Shown piece by piece: positions 42,411 to 52,590 of a DNA stretch of 64,000 bases (position 1 is its first letter; each line of letters starts with the position of its first letter). Under the pieces are notes generated by a model. The model was given only the letters and a program-made list of their open reading frames with translations, searched no databases and was not told the DNA's origin. The DNA is from Bradyrhizobium sp. URHD0069 (GTDB lineage Bacteria; Pseudomonadota; Alphaproteobacteria; Rhizobiales; Xanthobacteraceae): assembly GCF_000701345.1 (NCBI RefSeq), contig NZ_JNIJ01000027.1, positions 1-64,000 of the forward strand, given 5' to 3'. Made by a program: the position numbers and the translations under genes.

Positions 42411-43439
42411 TCACCCCCGCCGCCTTGCATTCGCGGCGATCGACAATAGCGCGCGCTGGGCGATCACGGCGGCCAGCGCTGACTGCTTGCGCATCTCCAG
42501 TGCCGTGGTGGCGAGTTGCTCGATGATCGCCACCAGCCGCGCCGCATTGAAATTGCGCAGCGCGATCTCGACATTTCCCTTTCGCGAAAAGTGCAGCCGT
42601 GGAAATCCGCTATCGAGCAGCGTCGATACCGGCGTTCCCTCCGCAACCGCAAGTGCCGATTTGTGCAGCCACGCCGCCTGACGCTGGGCGGCGGAAATAA
42701 TCATGCCGGGGTAAGTGCCTGCGACCATCGCCTTGGCGAATTCAGTTTCGACTGCGGCGGAATTGCCGGCGAAGGCGCCGTCCACGATCGGATCGATCTT
42801 CAGCTCGGAAGCATCCGCAACGATCGCCATCACGTCCTCGAGCGTCACCTCACGTTCGCCATGGGCATAGAGCGCGAGCTTCTTCAGCTCGTTGCGCGAG
42901 GCCTGGCGGTCACCACCAAGCAACGCCATCAGCGCCGCGCGCGCGTCCGACGCGATGCGCAAATTCGAAACCCGCAATTCATCGTCGATCAGTTTCGCCA
43001 GATCGCGTTCGCCGTCGGGATAACAGCTGATCGCCACCGCCGTCCTGGCGCGCTCGCAGGCCTTGCGCAGCGGCGATTCCGGCCGCAGCTCGCCGGCCTC
43101 GATCACGATGCGGCAATCCTTTAAGGGCATCTCGGCCAGCGTATCGATCCCGCTGGCAAAGCTGCGGGAGCCGGCGCGGACGCGGATCGCGCGGCGGCCG
43201 CCAAACAGCGGCACCGTCATCGCTTCATCGACCAGCCGCGACGGCTCGGCCGAAAGTTCGTCGCCGTCCAGCCTGACCAGCGAAAACGGATCGTTGGGGT
43301 CGTCGACCGCGGATGCCAGCAGCGCGTCGGCGCGCTCGCGCACGAGGCCCGCGTCGGGGCCATAGAGCAGGATGATGGGGCGGCCCGGATCGGGCCGGGC
43401 GAGGAAAGCGTCGATTTCTTTTCCGCGAAGCGCGACCAC
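42411..43439 (-). CDS. holA: DNA polymerase III delta subunit
   Basis: 342 residues. IILLYGPDAGLVRERADALL, FSLVRLDGDEL, the GGRRAIRVRAG segment, ELKKLALYAHGEREVTLEDV and SAAQRQAAWLHKSAL match HolA. It opens the beta clamp in the clamp loader. Third gene of leuS-lptE-holA on the minus strand; a palindromic repeat separates it from lptE. It is convergent with parB. Confidence 0.93.
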   Translation of the reverse strand: MVALRGKEIDAFLARPDPGRPIILLYGPDAGLVRERADALLASAVDDPNDPFSLVRLDGDELSAEPSRLVDEAMTVPLFGGRRAIRVRAGSRSFASGIDTLAEMPLKDCRIVIEAGELRPESPLRKACERARTAVAISCYPDGERDLAKLIDDELRVSNLRIASDARAALMALLGGDRQASRNELKKLALYAHGEREVTLEDVMAIVADASELKIDPIVDGAFAGNSAAVETEFAKAMVAGTYPGMIISAAQRQAAWLHKSALAVAEGTPVSTLLDSGFPRLHFSRKGNVEIALRNFNAARLVAIIEQLATTALEMRKQSALAAVIAQRALLSIAANARRRG

Positions 43440-43461
43440 GATTAGCCCTGTTGAAACAATT

Positions 43462-43559
43462 CGTCATTCCGGGACGCGCGACTTGGCGTGGACCCCGGAA
43501 TCCAGAGATTACAGCGCGAGATTCCGGGTCCGCGCTAACGCGTGCCCTGGAATGACGGA
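43462..43559. repeat. Palindromic intergenic repeat, family 3 (copy 1)
   Basis: The outer arms are cgtcattccgggacgcg at the left and cctggaatgacg at the right; inner words ccccggaatcc and gagattccggg form a second stem. Same family as 62772-62857. It sits within the leuS-lptE-holA cluster. Confidence 0.75.
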
Positions 43560-43563
43560 GGGT

Positions 43564-44115
43564 TCAGGTGCCGGCGACGAAGAACGAGGCCAGCCGGGTC
43601 TGGATATTTTCCGCGATTTCCTGGGCGGCGCGATCCTCGGCGTCCCGGAACGCGCGGGAACGGGAGAAGCGCTGGTAGCTGCCGGGGATGTCGTAGGAGA
43701 CGCGGGCGAACGTGCTGCCGGTCATGACCGATTTGTTCGAGGCGATTTCGATCAGGTTGTACTGCGCATCGATACCGACATTCTCGCCGGTGGGCAGCGC
43801 GGTGTTCGGATCGATCATCAGCGACGAACGGCTGGTGTAGAACCGCAGCACCAGCCGGTGGGTGGGCGGCACGCCGGTGGCGGTGCCGTAAAGCTTGAAC
43901 GCCAGCGCATTACGAATTTCGACGCCGATTCGCGCCTCGCGCGAGGCGTTGGGCTTGTCCACGGGGGGGATTTCCACCCCCATCAGCTTTTCTCGCAGGG
44001 CGGGTGTGCCATCGGTGCGTTCGGCATACATCGGCTGGAAGCAGCCGGCCGTCAGCGCCGCCAGGGCGGCTACGGCCAGAAGCCGAGCGGCGATGCGGGT
44101 TTTAGCCAACGACAT
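43564..44115 (-). CDS. lptE: LPS assembly lipoprotein LptE
   Basis: 183 residues. Lipoprotein signal peptide with lipobox LTAGC (RLLAVAALAALTAGCFQPMYAER); then LRFYTSRSSLMIDPNT and the long C-terminal helix typical of alphaproteobacterial LptE. It plugs the LptD barrel in the outer membrane. The start overlaps the leuS 3' end by 14 nt, the common leuS-lptE-holA order. Confidence 0.9.
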   Translation of the reverse strand: MSLAKTRIAARLLAVAALAALTAGCFQPMYAERTDGTPALREKLMGVEIPPVDKPNASREARIGVEIRNALAFKLYGTATGVPPTHRLVLRFYTSRSSLMIDPNTALPTGENVGIDAQYNLIEIASNKSVMTGSTFARVSYDIPGSYQRFSRSRAFRDAEDRAAQEIAENIQTRLASFFVAGT

Positions 44116-46726
44116 TCACGATCCTCATGGGAACAATGATCACCTTGCGGACGGCTTTGCCGCCGAGCGCCTGTTTTACAGCATCGAGGTCTAAAACGGC
44201 AGCCTCAATTTCCGGATTCTGCGCGTTACGGGCCACTGTGACCTCACCCCGTTTTTTGCCGTTGACCTGAACCACAAACGTCACGGTGTCTTCAACCAGC
44301 AAATCGCGTTCGATTTTGGGCCAGCTGGCCTCCGACACTAGGCCGGGCCGCCCCAGCACCTGCCAGCATTCCTCGGCCAGGTGCGGCATCATGGGGGCGA
44401 ACAGTTGAACCAGGATGACCGCGGCCTCGCGAACGGCCCATCCGAGGTCCGGCGGCGGTGTTTCCGGGCGCGCCAGTACCTCGATCAGCGCATTGGAGAA
44501 TTCCCGGATGTAGGCGAGGCAGACGTTAAAATGCAGCTTTTCGATTCCGGTGGAAACCTTGTCCAGCGCGCTATGGGCCGCCTTGCGCAGGGCCAGTGCA
44601 TCCGCACCGAAGCTGGCCGGCCGCGCCGAGGGCGCGGCTTTGGCGATATCAGCGGACTCATTGACCAGCCGCCACAGCCGCTGCACGAAGCGCGATGCGC
44701 CCTGCACCCGCTCGTCGCTCCAGATCACGTCGCGATCGGGGGGCGAATCCGACAGCATGAACCAGCGCGCCACGTCGGCGCCGTAGGTCGCGATGATGTC
44801 GTCGGGGTCGACGGTGTTGCGCTTCGACTTCGACATCTTCTCGATCGAGCCGATTGAGATTTCTTCTCCGGTCTCCATCAAGCTGGCGCGGCGGCCCTCG
44901 GCGCCGGTCTCGATTTTGACCTCGGCCGGCGTGACATAGCTGCCGTCGGCCTTTTGATAGGTCTCGTGCACCACCATGCCCTGCGTGAACATGCCGGCGA
45001 ACGGCTCATCCATGCCGATATGGCCGGTGGCCTTCATCGCGCGGGTAAAGAACCGGCTATACAGGAGATGCAGGATAGCGTGCTCGACGCCGCCGATATA
45101 TTGGTCGACCGGCATCATCCGGTCCACCACCGGCGGCGTGGTCGGCGCGTTCTCGTTCCACGGATCGGTGAAGCGCGCGAAGTACCACGACGAATCCACG
45201 AACGTGTCCATGGTATCGGTCTCGCGCTGAGCCTTGCCGCCACATTGCGGACAGGCGACGTGCTTCCAGGTCGGATGATGGTCGAGCGCATTGCCGGGCC
45301 TATCGAACGTCACATCCTCCGGCAGCACCACCGGCAGGTCCTTATCGGGCACCGGCACGACATCGCATTTCGGGCAATGAATCACCGGGATCGGGCAGCC
45401 CCAATAGCGCTGACGCGAGATGCCCCAGTCCCGCAGGCGGAAGTTCACCTGCCGCTCGCCGACGGGCATGTTGCCGCGCAGCTCTGCCTCTAGCCTCCTG
45501 GCGACCTCCTCCTTGGCCTGCCCAATGGTCATGCCGTCGAGAAAGCGTGAATTGATCATGCGGCCGTCGCCGTCATAGGCGGTGTCCGTTATCACGAATG
45601 TCGTCGGGTCCTGGCCTTCGGGGCAAACCACCGGCGTATTGCCGAGGCCGTATTTGTTGACGAAGTCGAGGTCGCGCTGATCGTGCGCAGGACAGCCGAA
45701 GATCGCGCCGGTGCCGTATTCCATCAACACGAAATTGGCGACGTAAACCGGCAGCTTCCAGTTCGCATCGAAGGGATGGATTGCCTTGATGCCGGTATCG
45801 AAGCCCTGCTTTTCCTGGGTGTCGATAATTTCCTGCGCAGTGCCGTGACGCTTCGCCTCCGCGATGAACTCGGCGAGATCCGGATTCTTCGCAGCCGCGG
45901 CCTGCGCCAGCGGATGATCCGGCGCGATCGCCATGAATTTTGCACCGAACAGCGTGTCATGCCGCGTGGTGAATATCTTCAGCTCGGTCTCGCCGGCAGG
46001 CGTGGTCGCCGGATCGAGCGCGAAGCGGACCAGCATGCCTTCGGAGCGCCCGATCCAGTTGCGCTGCATCAGCCGTACCTTGTCGGGCCAGCGATCCAGC
46101 GTATCGAGCGCGTCCAATAGCTCCTGCGAATATTTGGTGATCTTGAAGACCCACTGCTTCATCTCGCGCTGCTCGACCAGCGCGCCGGAGCGCCAGCCGC
46201 GGCCGTCGATCACCTGTTCGTTGGCGAGCACGGTCATGTCGACCGGATCCCAGTTGATCTTGCGATGCTCGCGCTCGGCGAGACCAGCGCGCAGAAAATC
46301 CAGGAACATCTTCTGCTGATGCTTGTAGTAAGACGGGTCGCAGGTGGCGAATTCGCGTGACCAGTCGAGCGACAGCCCGATCGATCGCAGCTGCTTCTTC
46401 ATCGCGGCGATATTGTCGTAGGTCCACGCCTTCGGCGCTACCTTGCGCTCGATTGCAGCGTTCTCCGCCGGCAGCCCGAACGCATCCCAGCCCATCGGGT
46501 GCAGCACGTTAAAACCCCTGGCCCGCATGAAGCGCGCCAGCACGTCGCCAAGCGTGTAATTGCGGACATGTCCGATATGGATGCGCCCGGACGGGTAGGG
46601 GAACATCTCGAGCACGTAATACTTCGGCCGCCGGTCCTCGTTTTTGGAGGCGAAGATCGCCTCTTCATCCCACTGGCGTTGCCAGCGTGGCTCGGATTCG
46701 CGTGCGTTATAGCGTTCGGAGGTCAT
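44102..46726 (-). CDS. leuS: Leucyl-tRNA synthetase
   Basis: 874 residues, full length. Class I motifs: the HIGH-type EMFPYPSGRIHIGHVRNYTLGD and KMSKSKRNTVDPDDII; the editing CP1 domain with the conserved threonine-rich region and DQRDLDFVNKYGL; a zinc-type IHCPKCDVVPVPDKDLPV segment. It charges tRNA-Leu. Confidence 0.97.
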   Translation of the reverse strand: MTSERYNARESEPRWQRQWDEEAIFASKNEDRRPKYYVLEMFPYPSGRIHIGHVRNYTLGDVLARFMRARGFNVLHPMGWDAFGLPAENAAIERKVAPKAWTYDNIAAMKKQLRSIGLSLDWSREFATCDPSYYKHQQKMFLDFLRAGLAEREHRKINWDPVDMTVLANEQVIDGRGWRSGALVEQREMKQWVFKITKYSQELLDALDTLDRWPDKVRLMQRNWIGRSEGMLVRFALDPATTPAGETELKIFTTRHDTLFGAKFMAIAPDHPLAQAAAAKNPDLAEFIAEAKRHGTAQEIIDTQEKQGFDTGIKAIHPFDANWKLPVYVANFVLMEYGTGAIFGCPAHDQRDLDFVNKYGLGNTPVVCPEGQDPTTFVITDTAYDGDGRMINSRFLDGMTIGQAKEEVARRLEAELRGNMPVGERQVNFRLRDWGISRQRYWGCPIPVIHCPKCDVVPVPDKDLPVVLPEDVTFDRPGNALDHHPTWKHVACPQCGGKAQRETDTMDTFVDSSWYFARFTDPWNENAPTTPPVVDRMMPVDQYIGGVEHAILHLLYSRFFTRAMKATGHIGMDEPFAGMFTQGMVVHETYQKADGSYVTPAEVKIETGAEGRRASLMETGEEISIGSIEKMSKSKRNTVDPDDIIATYGADVARWFMLSDSPPDRDVIWSDERVQGASRFVQRLWRLVNESADIAKAAPSARPASFGADALALRKAAHSALDKVSTGIEKLHFNVCLAYIREFSNALIEVLARPETPPPDLGWAVREAAVILVQLFAPMMPHLAEECWQVLGRPGLVSEASWPKIERDLLVEDTVTFVVQVNGKKRGEVTVARNAQNPEIEAAVLDLDAVKQALGGKAVRKVIIVPMRIVNVVG

Positions 46727-46837
46727 GAAATCGCAGGGCTTTTTGGGACTCGCGGCCAGTCAAAGGACGGCGGACTAGGCCACAAAAGACCGCGAGGGGT
46801 CAACGCCCCAGCACTTCAAAAGGTTGATGGTAAAGCC

Positions 46838-48529
46838 TCAGCTCGCCAACGCAATTCCGCCCTCGGTCAGCCGCACAAAGCCGTGTTCGGCGACGGCGTT
46901 GCGGCCGCGATGCTTGGCGGCATAGAGGGCTGCATCTGCAGCCTCGACCAGGTCGCGCGGATGCTGCGCGTCGTTGGGTTTGGTGGAGGCTACGCCGACG
47001 CTGACGGTGACGGTTTGATAACAGGAGGTCACATGGGGCATCGAAAGGTTCTGCACCGCTATGCGTACCATGTCGCCGATCTCGAGCGCTCGGTCTGCGC
47101 TGGTGTTCGGCAGCAGCAGGCAGAATTCCTCGCCGCCATAGCGCCCGGCAAAGCCCATGGTCTGGGCGGCAATTCCGGCCAGCGTTTCGCCGAGCCGGCC
47201 AAGGCAGATGTCGCCCTCGGGATGGCCATAGGTGTCATTGAACAGCTTGAAGTGATCGACGTCGATCATCAATAGCGAAAGCTCGCTGTCGTATTGCTGG
47301 GCCTTCATCCATTCGAAGTCGAGCCGGCTCTGGAATCCGCGCCGGTTGGCCAGCCCCGACAGCATGTCGATCGATGCGATCACGGTCAGCTGGTCATTGG
47401 TGGCGACCAGGTCGCGCTCGCGCTGTCCGAGTTGCGCCGCCATTGCATTGAATGCGCGGGCCAGCGGAACAAATTCCGCCGGCAGGCGGTTGCGCGCTGC
47501 GCGCACCGACCAGTCGCCCTCGCCGAAGCGTCTGGCTATCGCTGCCATCATTTCGACCGGCTGGATGATGAGCTTCTCTGCGGCGATCAGCGCGCCGAGC
47601 AGAACGAACAGGCAGACGAAGCCGAGTAGCAGATAGGCCGTGCGAATCTCGTGGTTGATGGCGGCCGACACCTTGGCTTCGTCGATGCTCACGATCAGCC
47701 GCGCTTGGGTGCCCGGAATGCGCACGAATTTGACGGTGCGTTTCGATCCATCGGCGGTGATGAACGAGAGCGACCCCTCAGGCTTCTCCGAGCCGATCGC
47801 CTTGTCGGCGATGGCGGACAATAGCGGCACGCCATCCAGCGTACGCCCGATCATGCTGGCCTGATCCGCCGGCGCCGCCAGCACCGCACCTACGCTATCC
47901 ACCAGCGCGGCCGTAATACCGGGACGTCCGCCGAGATTGCCCATGATCCTCGACATCCAGTCGAAATTGATGGCGGCGAGGATGACGGAGTCCGCCTCGT
48001 CACTGATGGCAGATACCGGATAGGCCGCCATCACGACTGGGATGTCGGTAAGCTTGGCGAACAGAAAGTCGCTGAAGACAAAGTCGCGGCTCTCGCGCGC
48101 CTTCTTGAGATACGGCCGGTCACTGAGGTCGGCGCCGACAAAGACGTTGCTTGTCGAGCATTGAACCCGTCCGTCGCCGTCTACAATCAGCAAAGCGCGA
48201 ATCCACGGCAGGTTGGTAGGCAGGCTGGCGCGCAACATGTCGCAACTCCGGCCGATGCCTCCGCCCGTCGCACGGATATAGGCCGTCGACTTCAATACGG
48301 TCTCGACTGACGAGATGACTTCGCGCTGCGCATCGACGCTGTGCTGTGCGAGATTAGAGAATTCCTGGGAGGCTAGCGCGATCTGTTTGGAGCGGGTGTC
48401 CTCAAGCGAACGGGCGCGTTCAAGCATCAAAGGGGCCACCAGGATCAGCGCCAGCAATGCGAGCCGCGCGCGGATTCCGAGAAGCTGCTTGAGTTTCACT
48501 CTTTTGCGGTTGAAATTAATGCGTGACAT
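46838..48529 (-). CDS. Membrane-bound diguanylate cyclase with periplasmic Cache domain
   Basis: 563 residues from the ATG at 48529 (MSRINFNRKRVKL); an upstream ATG at 48571 adds 14 unlikely residues. An N-terminal membrane helix (about 20-36), a periplasmic dCache-like domain (about 45-285), a second helix (YLLLGFVCLFVLLGALIAAE), HAMP (LIIQPVEMMAAIARRF) and a GGDEF domain with active-site GGEEF at 465-469. No RxxD inhibitory site precedes the active site. It should synthesise cyclic di-GMP in response to an external ligand. Confidence 0.9.
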   Translation of the reverse strand: MSRINFNRKRVKLKQLLGIRARLALLALILVAPLMLERARSLEDTRSKQIALASQEFSNLAQHSVDAQREVISSVETVLKSTAYIRATGGGIGRSCDMLRASLPTNLPWIRALLIVDGDGRVQCSTSNVFVGADLSDRPYLKKARESRDFVFSDFLFAKLTDIPVVMAAYPVSAISDEADSVILAAINFDWMSRIMGNLGGRPGITAALVDSVGAVLAAPADQASMIGRTLDGVPLLSAIADKAIGSEKPEGSLSFITADGSKRTVKFVRIPGTQARLIVSIDEAKVSAAINHEIRTAYLLLGFVCLFVLLGALIAAEKLIIQPVEMMAAIARRFGEGDWSVRAARNRLPAEFVPLARAFNAMAAQLGQRERDLVATNDQLTVIASIDMLSGLANRRGFQSRLDFEWMKAQQYDSELSLLMIDVDHFKLFNDTYGHPEGDICLGRLGETLAGIAAQTMGFAGRYGGEEFCLLLPNTSADRALEIGDMVRIAVQNLSMPHVTSCYQTVTVSVGVASTKPNDAQHPRDLVEAADAALYAAKHRGRNAVAEHGFVRLTEGGIALAS

Positions 48530-48634
48530 CGTCGTCCCCGACCCCCACGCAGGGTAGAGAAAAGGGTTCAAGAAGCCTTTCCTGAACTTGGTAAAATTGG
48601 AACGAACCCCGTAAATCTACGACCGAGAGGTGAC

Positions 48635-49324
48635 ATGGCGCCCGAAAACTCTTCGCCGATAACCCCGGATTTACCAAACGGGCTTGCTAGCGTGGAGCAC
48701 GAGATCGCGCGCGCGTGCAAGGACGCGCGCCGGGACCGCTCTTCGGTAAAGCTGATCGCGGTGTCCAAGACCTTCGGCGCCGATGCCATTACGCCTGTCA
48801 TCAGGGCCGGACAGCGCATATTCGGCGAAAATCGCGTGCAGGAAGCCAAAGCAAAGTGGCCAGGGTTAATGTCGGCTTACCCCGGCATTGCCTTGCATCT
48901 GATCGGGCCGCTGCAATCCAACAAGGCGAAAGAGGCCGTGGCGCTGTTCGATGCCATTCATTCGGTCGACCGACCGAGCATTTGCCAAGCGTTAGCCAAG
49001 GAAATCGATTCTCAAAGCCGCCGGCCGCAACTATTCGTTCAGCTCAATACCGGCGAAGAGCCGCAGAAGGCCGGCATCGCGCCGGGCGAGGCCGACGCCT
49101 TCATTGCCGGCTGCCGCGAGAAATATGGCTTGGAAATTTCCGGCCTGATGTGCATTCCGCCGGTCAACGACGCGCCGGCGCCGCATTTCGCGTTGACCGC
49201 GAAGATCGCGGCGCGCAACGGCTTGAAGAACCTCTCGATGGGCATGAGCGCCGATTTTGCTGTCGCAATTCAATTAGGTGCGACCCATGTGCGCGTCGGC
49301 TCGGCGATTTTCGGGCACCGCTAG
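48635..49324 (+). CDS. YggS/PROSC family PLP homeostasis protein
   Basis: 229 residues. The PLP lysine is in VKLIAVSKTFGADAI; FGENRVQEAKAKW, HLIGPLQSNKAKEAV, LNTGEEPQKAGI, GLMCIPP and LSMGMSADFAVAIQLGATHVRVGSAIFG complete the signature. The single-domain alanine-racemase-like fold binds PLP and buffers the vitamin B6 pool rather than catalysing a known reaction. Divergent from the cyclase gene. Confidence 0.94.
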   Translation: MAPENSSPITPDLPNGLASVEHEIARACKDARRDRSSVKLIAVSKTFGADAITPVIRAGQRIFGENRVQEAKAKWPGLMSAYPGIALHLIGPLQSNKAKEAVALFDAIHSVDRPSICQALAKEIDSQSRRPQLFVQLNTGEEPQKAGIAPGEADAFIAGCREKYGLEISGLMCIPPVNDAPAPHFALTAKIAARNGLKNLSMGMSADFAVAIQLGATHVRVGSAIFGHR

Positions 49325-49491
49325 TTCTTGCTTCTTTGAAGGAGAGGGAGACCGTACTCCGGATGCTGCGCAACGCGCCACTTGCGGCGGGTGCGCCGCT
49401 GATCTGGGGCCATGATCATGCGATATCTACCATAGGTTTCGGCCCCGCGATGCATCGTGAAGAACGCTGCGCCGCGTCCGGGGCACGGCTG

Positions 49492-49935
49492 CTATCCGAT
49501 CACGATCTTCGTCTCAGGCCCCAGCCGTTGCAGCAAGCGCAGCATCGCGGCCTTTGTCATCGAAACGCATCCGGCGGTCGGTGAGAAATTCTCCCGCGCC
49601 AGATGCAAGAATACCGCGCTGCCGCGGCCGGCGATGCGCGGCGAGCTGTTGTGATCGATCTCGACAATAAAATCGTAGAGTTGATCGTCGCGCTTGAGGC
49701 GATCGCCGCCGCGATCGCGATCCAGCCGCACCGCCTGGTTGTAGTGTCGGCTGTTCGGATCTTCGCACCAGGCGTCCTCGGGCCCGATGGCGCGAACCGG
49801 CAAGAATGTGCGTGGCCTCGGGTGACGGTCGGCGCGCCACCACAATTGCCGTGGCCGGAACGTGCCCTTGGGGGTCCCGCCGTCGCCCTCGCGCTTGTTG
49901 GCCCTGATGCCGCCGCGTCCGAGTGCGACCGGCAC
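49492..49935 (-). CDS. L,D-transpeptidase (YkuD) family protein
   Basis: 147 residues as called from a GTG at 49935. The catalytic HxxxxxxxxxGC block is FLHLARENFSPTAGCVSM with the nucleophile cysteine. Conserved-looking sequence continues upstream in the same frame (RPWSAIRIRPAAG, CRGWLTADGQTVPVALGRGG) to about 50030, yet the only possible starts there are CTG or ATT, so a rare start or a lost one is likely. No signal peptide is seen. Such enzymes form 3-3 peptidoglycan cross-links or attach proteins. Confidence 0.75.
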   Translation of the reverse strand: MPVALGRGGIRANKREGDGGTPKGTFRPRQLWWRADRHPRPRTFLPVRAIGPEDAWCEDPNSRHYNQAVRLDRDRGGDRLKRDDQLYDFIVEIDHNSSPRIAGRGSAVFLHLARENFSPTAGCVSMTKAAMLRLLQRLGPETKIVIG

Positions 49936-50296
49936 GGTCTGCCCGTCGGCGGTCAGCCAGCCCCGGCAGGGGCGGCCGGCGGCGGGACGAATCCTGATCG
50001 CGGACCACGGCCGATCACGCAGTCTAATATGATAAGCTATTGAAATAGCAAAGCTTTCCTTGTAGATTGCAAGCCCCTCGGTTGCCTCGTCGGCTGCAAA
50101 TATTCTATGTCACCGCATTACGGCACATTCATCCAAATCGGTCCGAATTCTGGAATAGACTGCGCCTCGACTTGTGAATTCGTAACAGTCTCCTACTTCA
50201 ATACGAAGCAAGACTCGACATACCCTGACCCAACAAATCAAGATTCGGCTGAAGGCGCTTCCGCTTGCATCCGCCGCCCCCAAGAGGATGGTACCC

Positions 50297-50983
50297 ATGG
50301 CCAATGCCCGCAAGATCCTGATCGTGGATGACGATACCGATCTGCGCGATACGCTGGTGGAGCAATTATCGCTGCACGACGAATTTGAAGCCTCCGCCGT
50401 CGATACCGGCGCCAAAGGCGCCAGCGCCGCCAAGACCAACTCGCCCGATCTCGTGCTGATGGATGTCGGGCTGCCGGATACCGATGGCCGCGAAGTCGTG
50501 CGCAGCCTGCGCAAGGGCGGCTTCAAGGCGCCGATCATCATGCTCACCGGGCACGATACCGATTCGGACACCATTCTCGGGCTCGAATCCGGCGCCAATG
50601 ACTATGTCGCCAAGCCGTTTCGCTTCGCGGTGCTGCTGGCGCGGATCCGGGCACAGCTCCGCCAGCATGAAGCCAGCGAAGATGCGGTGTTTTCCGTCGG
50701 TCCCTACAGCTTCCGGCCCGGCTCCAAGATGCTCACCGGCGCAAACGCCAGGAAGGTGCGGTTGACCGAAAAGGAGACCGCGATCTTGCGCTTTCTCTAC
50801 CGGGCCGGGCAGCTGCCGGTATCGCGCGAGACGCTGCTGCAGGAAGTATGGGGCTACAATTCGGGCGTCACCACCCACACCCTGGAAACCCACATCTACC
50901 GGTTGCGGCAGAAGATCGAGAAAGATGCCGCCAATCCCGAGATACTGGTCACGGAAGCCGGTGGCTACAAGCTGGTGCCGTGA
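50297..50983 (+). CDS. OmpR/PhoB-type response regulator
   Basis: 228 residues from MANARKILIVDDDTDLRD (an ATG three codons earlier is possible). Receiver domain with Asp56 in LVLMDVGLPDTDG and the KPF lysine; C-terminal winged helix with RETLLQEVWGYNSGVTTHTL, HIYRLRQKIE and EAGGYKLVP. No cognate kinase gene is adjacent. The gap before it, from the transpeptidase gene, has no other gene and should hold divergent promoters. Confidence 0.92.
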   Translation: MANARKILIVDDDTDLRDTLVEQLSLHDEFEASAVDTGAKGASAAKTNSPDLVLMDVGLPDTDGREVVRSLRKGGFKAPIIMLTGHDTDSDTILGLESGANDYVAKPFRFAVLLARIRAQLRQHEASEDAVFSVGPYSFRPGSKMLTGANARKVRLTEKETAILRFLYRAGQLPVSRETLLQEVWGYNSGVTTHTLETHIYRLRQKIEKDAANPEILVTEAGGYKLVP

Positions 50984-51046
50984 TACGATTCCGACGGCGA
51001 TTCGTGTCAATCGGCCCAACTAGCAAGTCCCGATCAGCGGTTCTGC

Positions 51047-51490
51047 ATGTCGATCGAAGATGATCTTGCCCTGCTTGAGCGCGTCCCGACACTAAGCCTG
51101 TTGGGGACGGCGGCCCTGCGCATGCTGGCCATCGGCTCCGAGCAGCGCGATTTCGTGCGAGGAGAGGTGCTCTTCAACTTGGGCGATGATGCCGATGCGG
51201 GCTTTATCGTTCAGCGCGGCGCGTTCCGAATTGCGGACGGCGCGGGCGCGGAAATTATCGTCGGTCCGGGCGCGTTGATCGGCGAACTCGCGCTGATCGC
51301 CGCGATGAAGCGGCCGTCGACCGCAACCGCGCTGGAACATTCCTCAGTGATCCGCGTCTCGCGCAGCCTGTTTCAGCGCGTGCTGGAAAGCGATTCCGCG
51401 GCCGCGCGCCGGCTGCGCGATGAATTCGCCAGCCGCACCAGCCAGATCGCCAGCGAAATTCTGATGGCGGGCGCCAAGCTGAATATTTGA
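51047..51490 (+). CDS. Cyclic nucleotide-binding domain protein
   Basis: 147 residues, a single cNMP/Crp-type domain: FVRGEVLFNLGDDADAGFIV, ALIGELALIAAMKRPSTATA (phosphate-binding cassette with R/S/T), and a C-terminal helix. No helix-turn-helix is present, so it is not a CRP regulator by itself. It lies 63 nt after the response regulator on the same strand and may act with it. Confidence 0.85.
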   Translation: MSIEDDLALLERVPTLSLLGTAALRMLAIGSEQRDFVRGEVLFNLGDDADAGFIVQRGAFRIADGAGAEIIVGPGALIGELALIAAMKRPSTATALEHSSVIRVSRSLFQRVLESDSAAARRLRDEFASRTSQIASEILMAGAKLNI

Positions 51491-51626
51491 TTGGTCACTC
51501 CAGGATGCACCTCTCGGCGCAGGCCCGGAATCCATGCTGTCGATGGTGTTATGGATTCCGGCTCGCTCGTTTCACTCGCGCCCTCAGATGTGCAATTGCA
51601 CACCGGGGATGACGAAGTAGCTCGTA

Positions 51627-52442
51627 TCACACCTCCAGCGTCACCGTGACCGGCACGTGGTCGGACGGCCGCTCCCAGCCGCGCGCATCGCGGGCGATCT
51701 TGAAGTCGCTGACACTCGCCTTGAGGGCCGGTGACACCCAGATATGATCGAGCCGGCGTCCGCGATCGGCGAGCGTCCAGTCCGCGGCGCGGTAGCTCCA
51801 CCAGGTATAGACTTTTTCCGACAGCGGAATGCGTTCGCGCGCGACATCGATCCATTCGCCGTGCGCTTGAGCTGCCAGAAGTTTCTCGCATTCGATCGGC
51901 GTGTGCGACACCACTTTTAACAGCTGCTTGTGCGACCACACGTCGTTCTCATGCGGCGCCACGTTGAGATCGCCCACGAGAATATGCCGGTCATCGCCGC
52001 GCGGATGTAACGGCTCGCACGCTTTCATCTCGTCGAGAAACTGCAGCTTGTGTTCGAATTTGGGATTGAGCGCGGGATCGGCAATATCGCCGCCGGCCGG
52101 AACGTAGAAATTATGCAGCACCAGCGGCTTCGACAGCTGCGCCTTTTCGCCGAACGCCACGGAGATGTGGCGCGAATCGAGTTTGTCGCAGAAGGTGCGA
52201 ATGTCGGTTGTCTCGAACGGCAGTTTCGAGATCACCGCGACGCCGTGATAGCCCTTCTGTCCGTTCAGCGCCACGTGCTCATAGCCAAGGCGTTTGAAGC
52301 GTTTCAGCGGAAACGCGTCGTCGATGCATTTGGTTTCCTGCAGGCACAGCACATCCGGCCGCACCGACTTCAAGAATTTCGCGACGAGATCGATGCGCAG
52401 GCGCACCGAATTGATGTTCCAGGTGGTCAGGGAGAAGCGCAT
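51627..52442 (-). CDS. xthA: Exodeoxyribonuclease III
   Basis: 271 residues. Exonuclease-endonuclease-phosphatase fold: TTWNINSVRLR, CLQETKCIDDAFP, HFYVPAGGD-like LHNFYVPAGGD, LVGDLNVAPHENDVW, RLDHIWVSPAL and the final ERPSDHVPVTVTL with catalytic Asp-His. It is an AP endonuclease in base-excision repair. Confidence 0.95.
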   Translation of the reverse strand: MRFSLTTWNINSVRLRIDLVAKFLKSVRPDVLCLQETKCIDDAFPLKRFKRLGYEHVALNGQKGYHGVAVISKLPFETTDIRTFCDKLDSRHISVAFGEKAQLSKPLVLHNFYVPAGGDIADPALNPKFEHKLQFLDEMKACEPLHPRGDDRHILVGDLNVAPHENDVWSHKQLLKVVSHTPIECEKLLAAQAHGEWIDVARERIPLSEKVYTWWSYRAADWTLADRGRRLDHIWVSPALKASVSDFKIARDARGWERPSDHVPVTVTLEV

Positions 52443-52481
52443 GGAGATGGTGTATCAGTGCAAGCGAAAAATGACACGCCT

Positions 52482-52581
52482 CATCCTTTAGGAGCGGCCA
52501 CTTGGCCGCGTCTCGAAGGATGGGTTCATTGTGCGGGCATCCCTCGAGGCGCACGCCAAGAGGGCGCGCTCGCCAGGATGA
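52482..52581. repeat. Palindromic intergenic repeat, family 1 (second copy)
   Basis: The left arm is ctcatcctttaggagcggcc with gcgtctcgaaggatg; the right arm is catccctcgaggcgcacgcc with cgctcgccaggatgagg. Related to 18388-18476. It lies between the divergent-spaced xthA and the 3' end of lolA. Confidence 0.65.
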
Positions 52582-52590
52582 GGTGAGTAT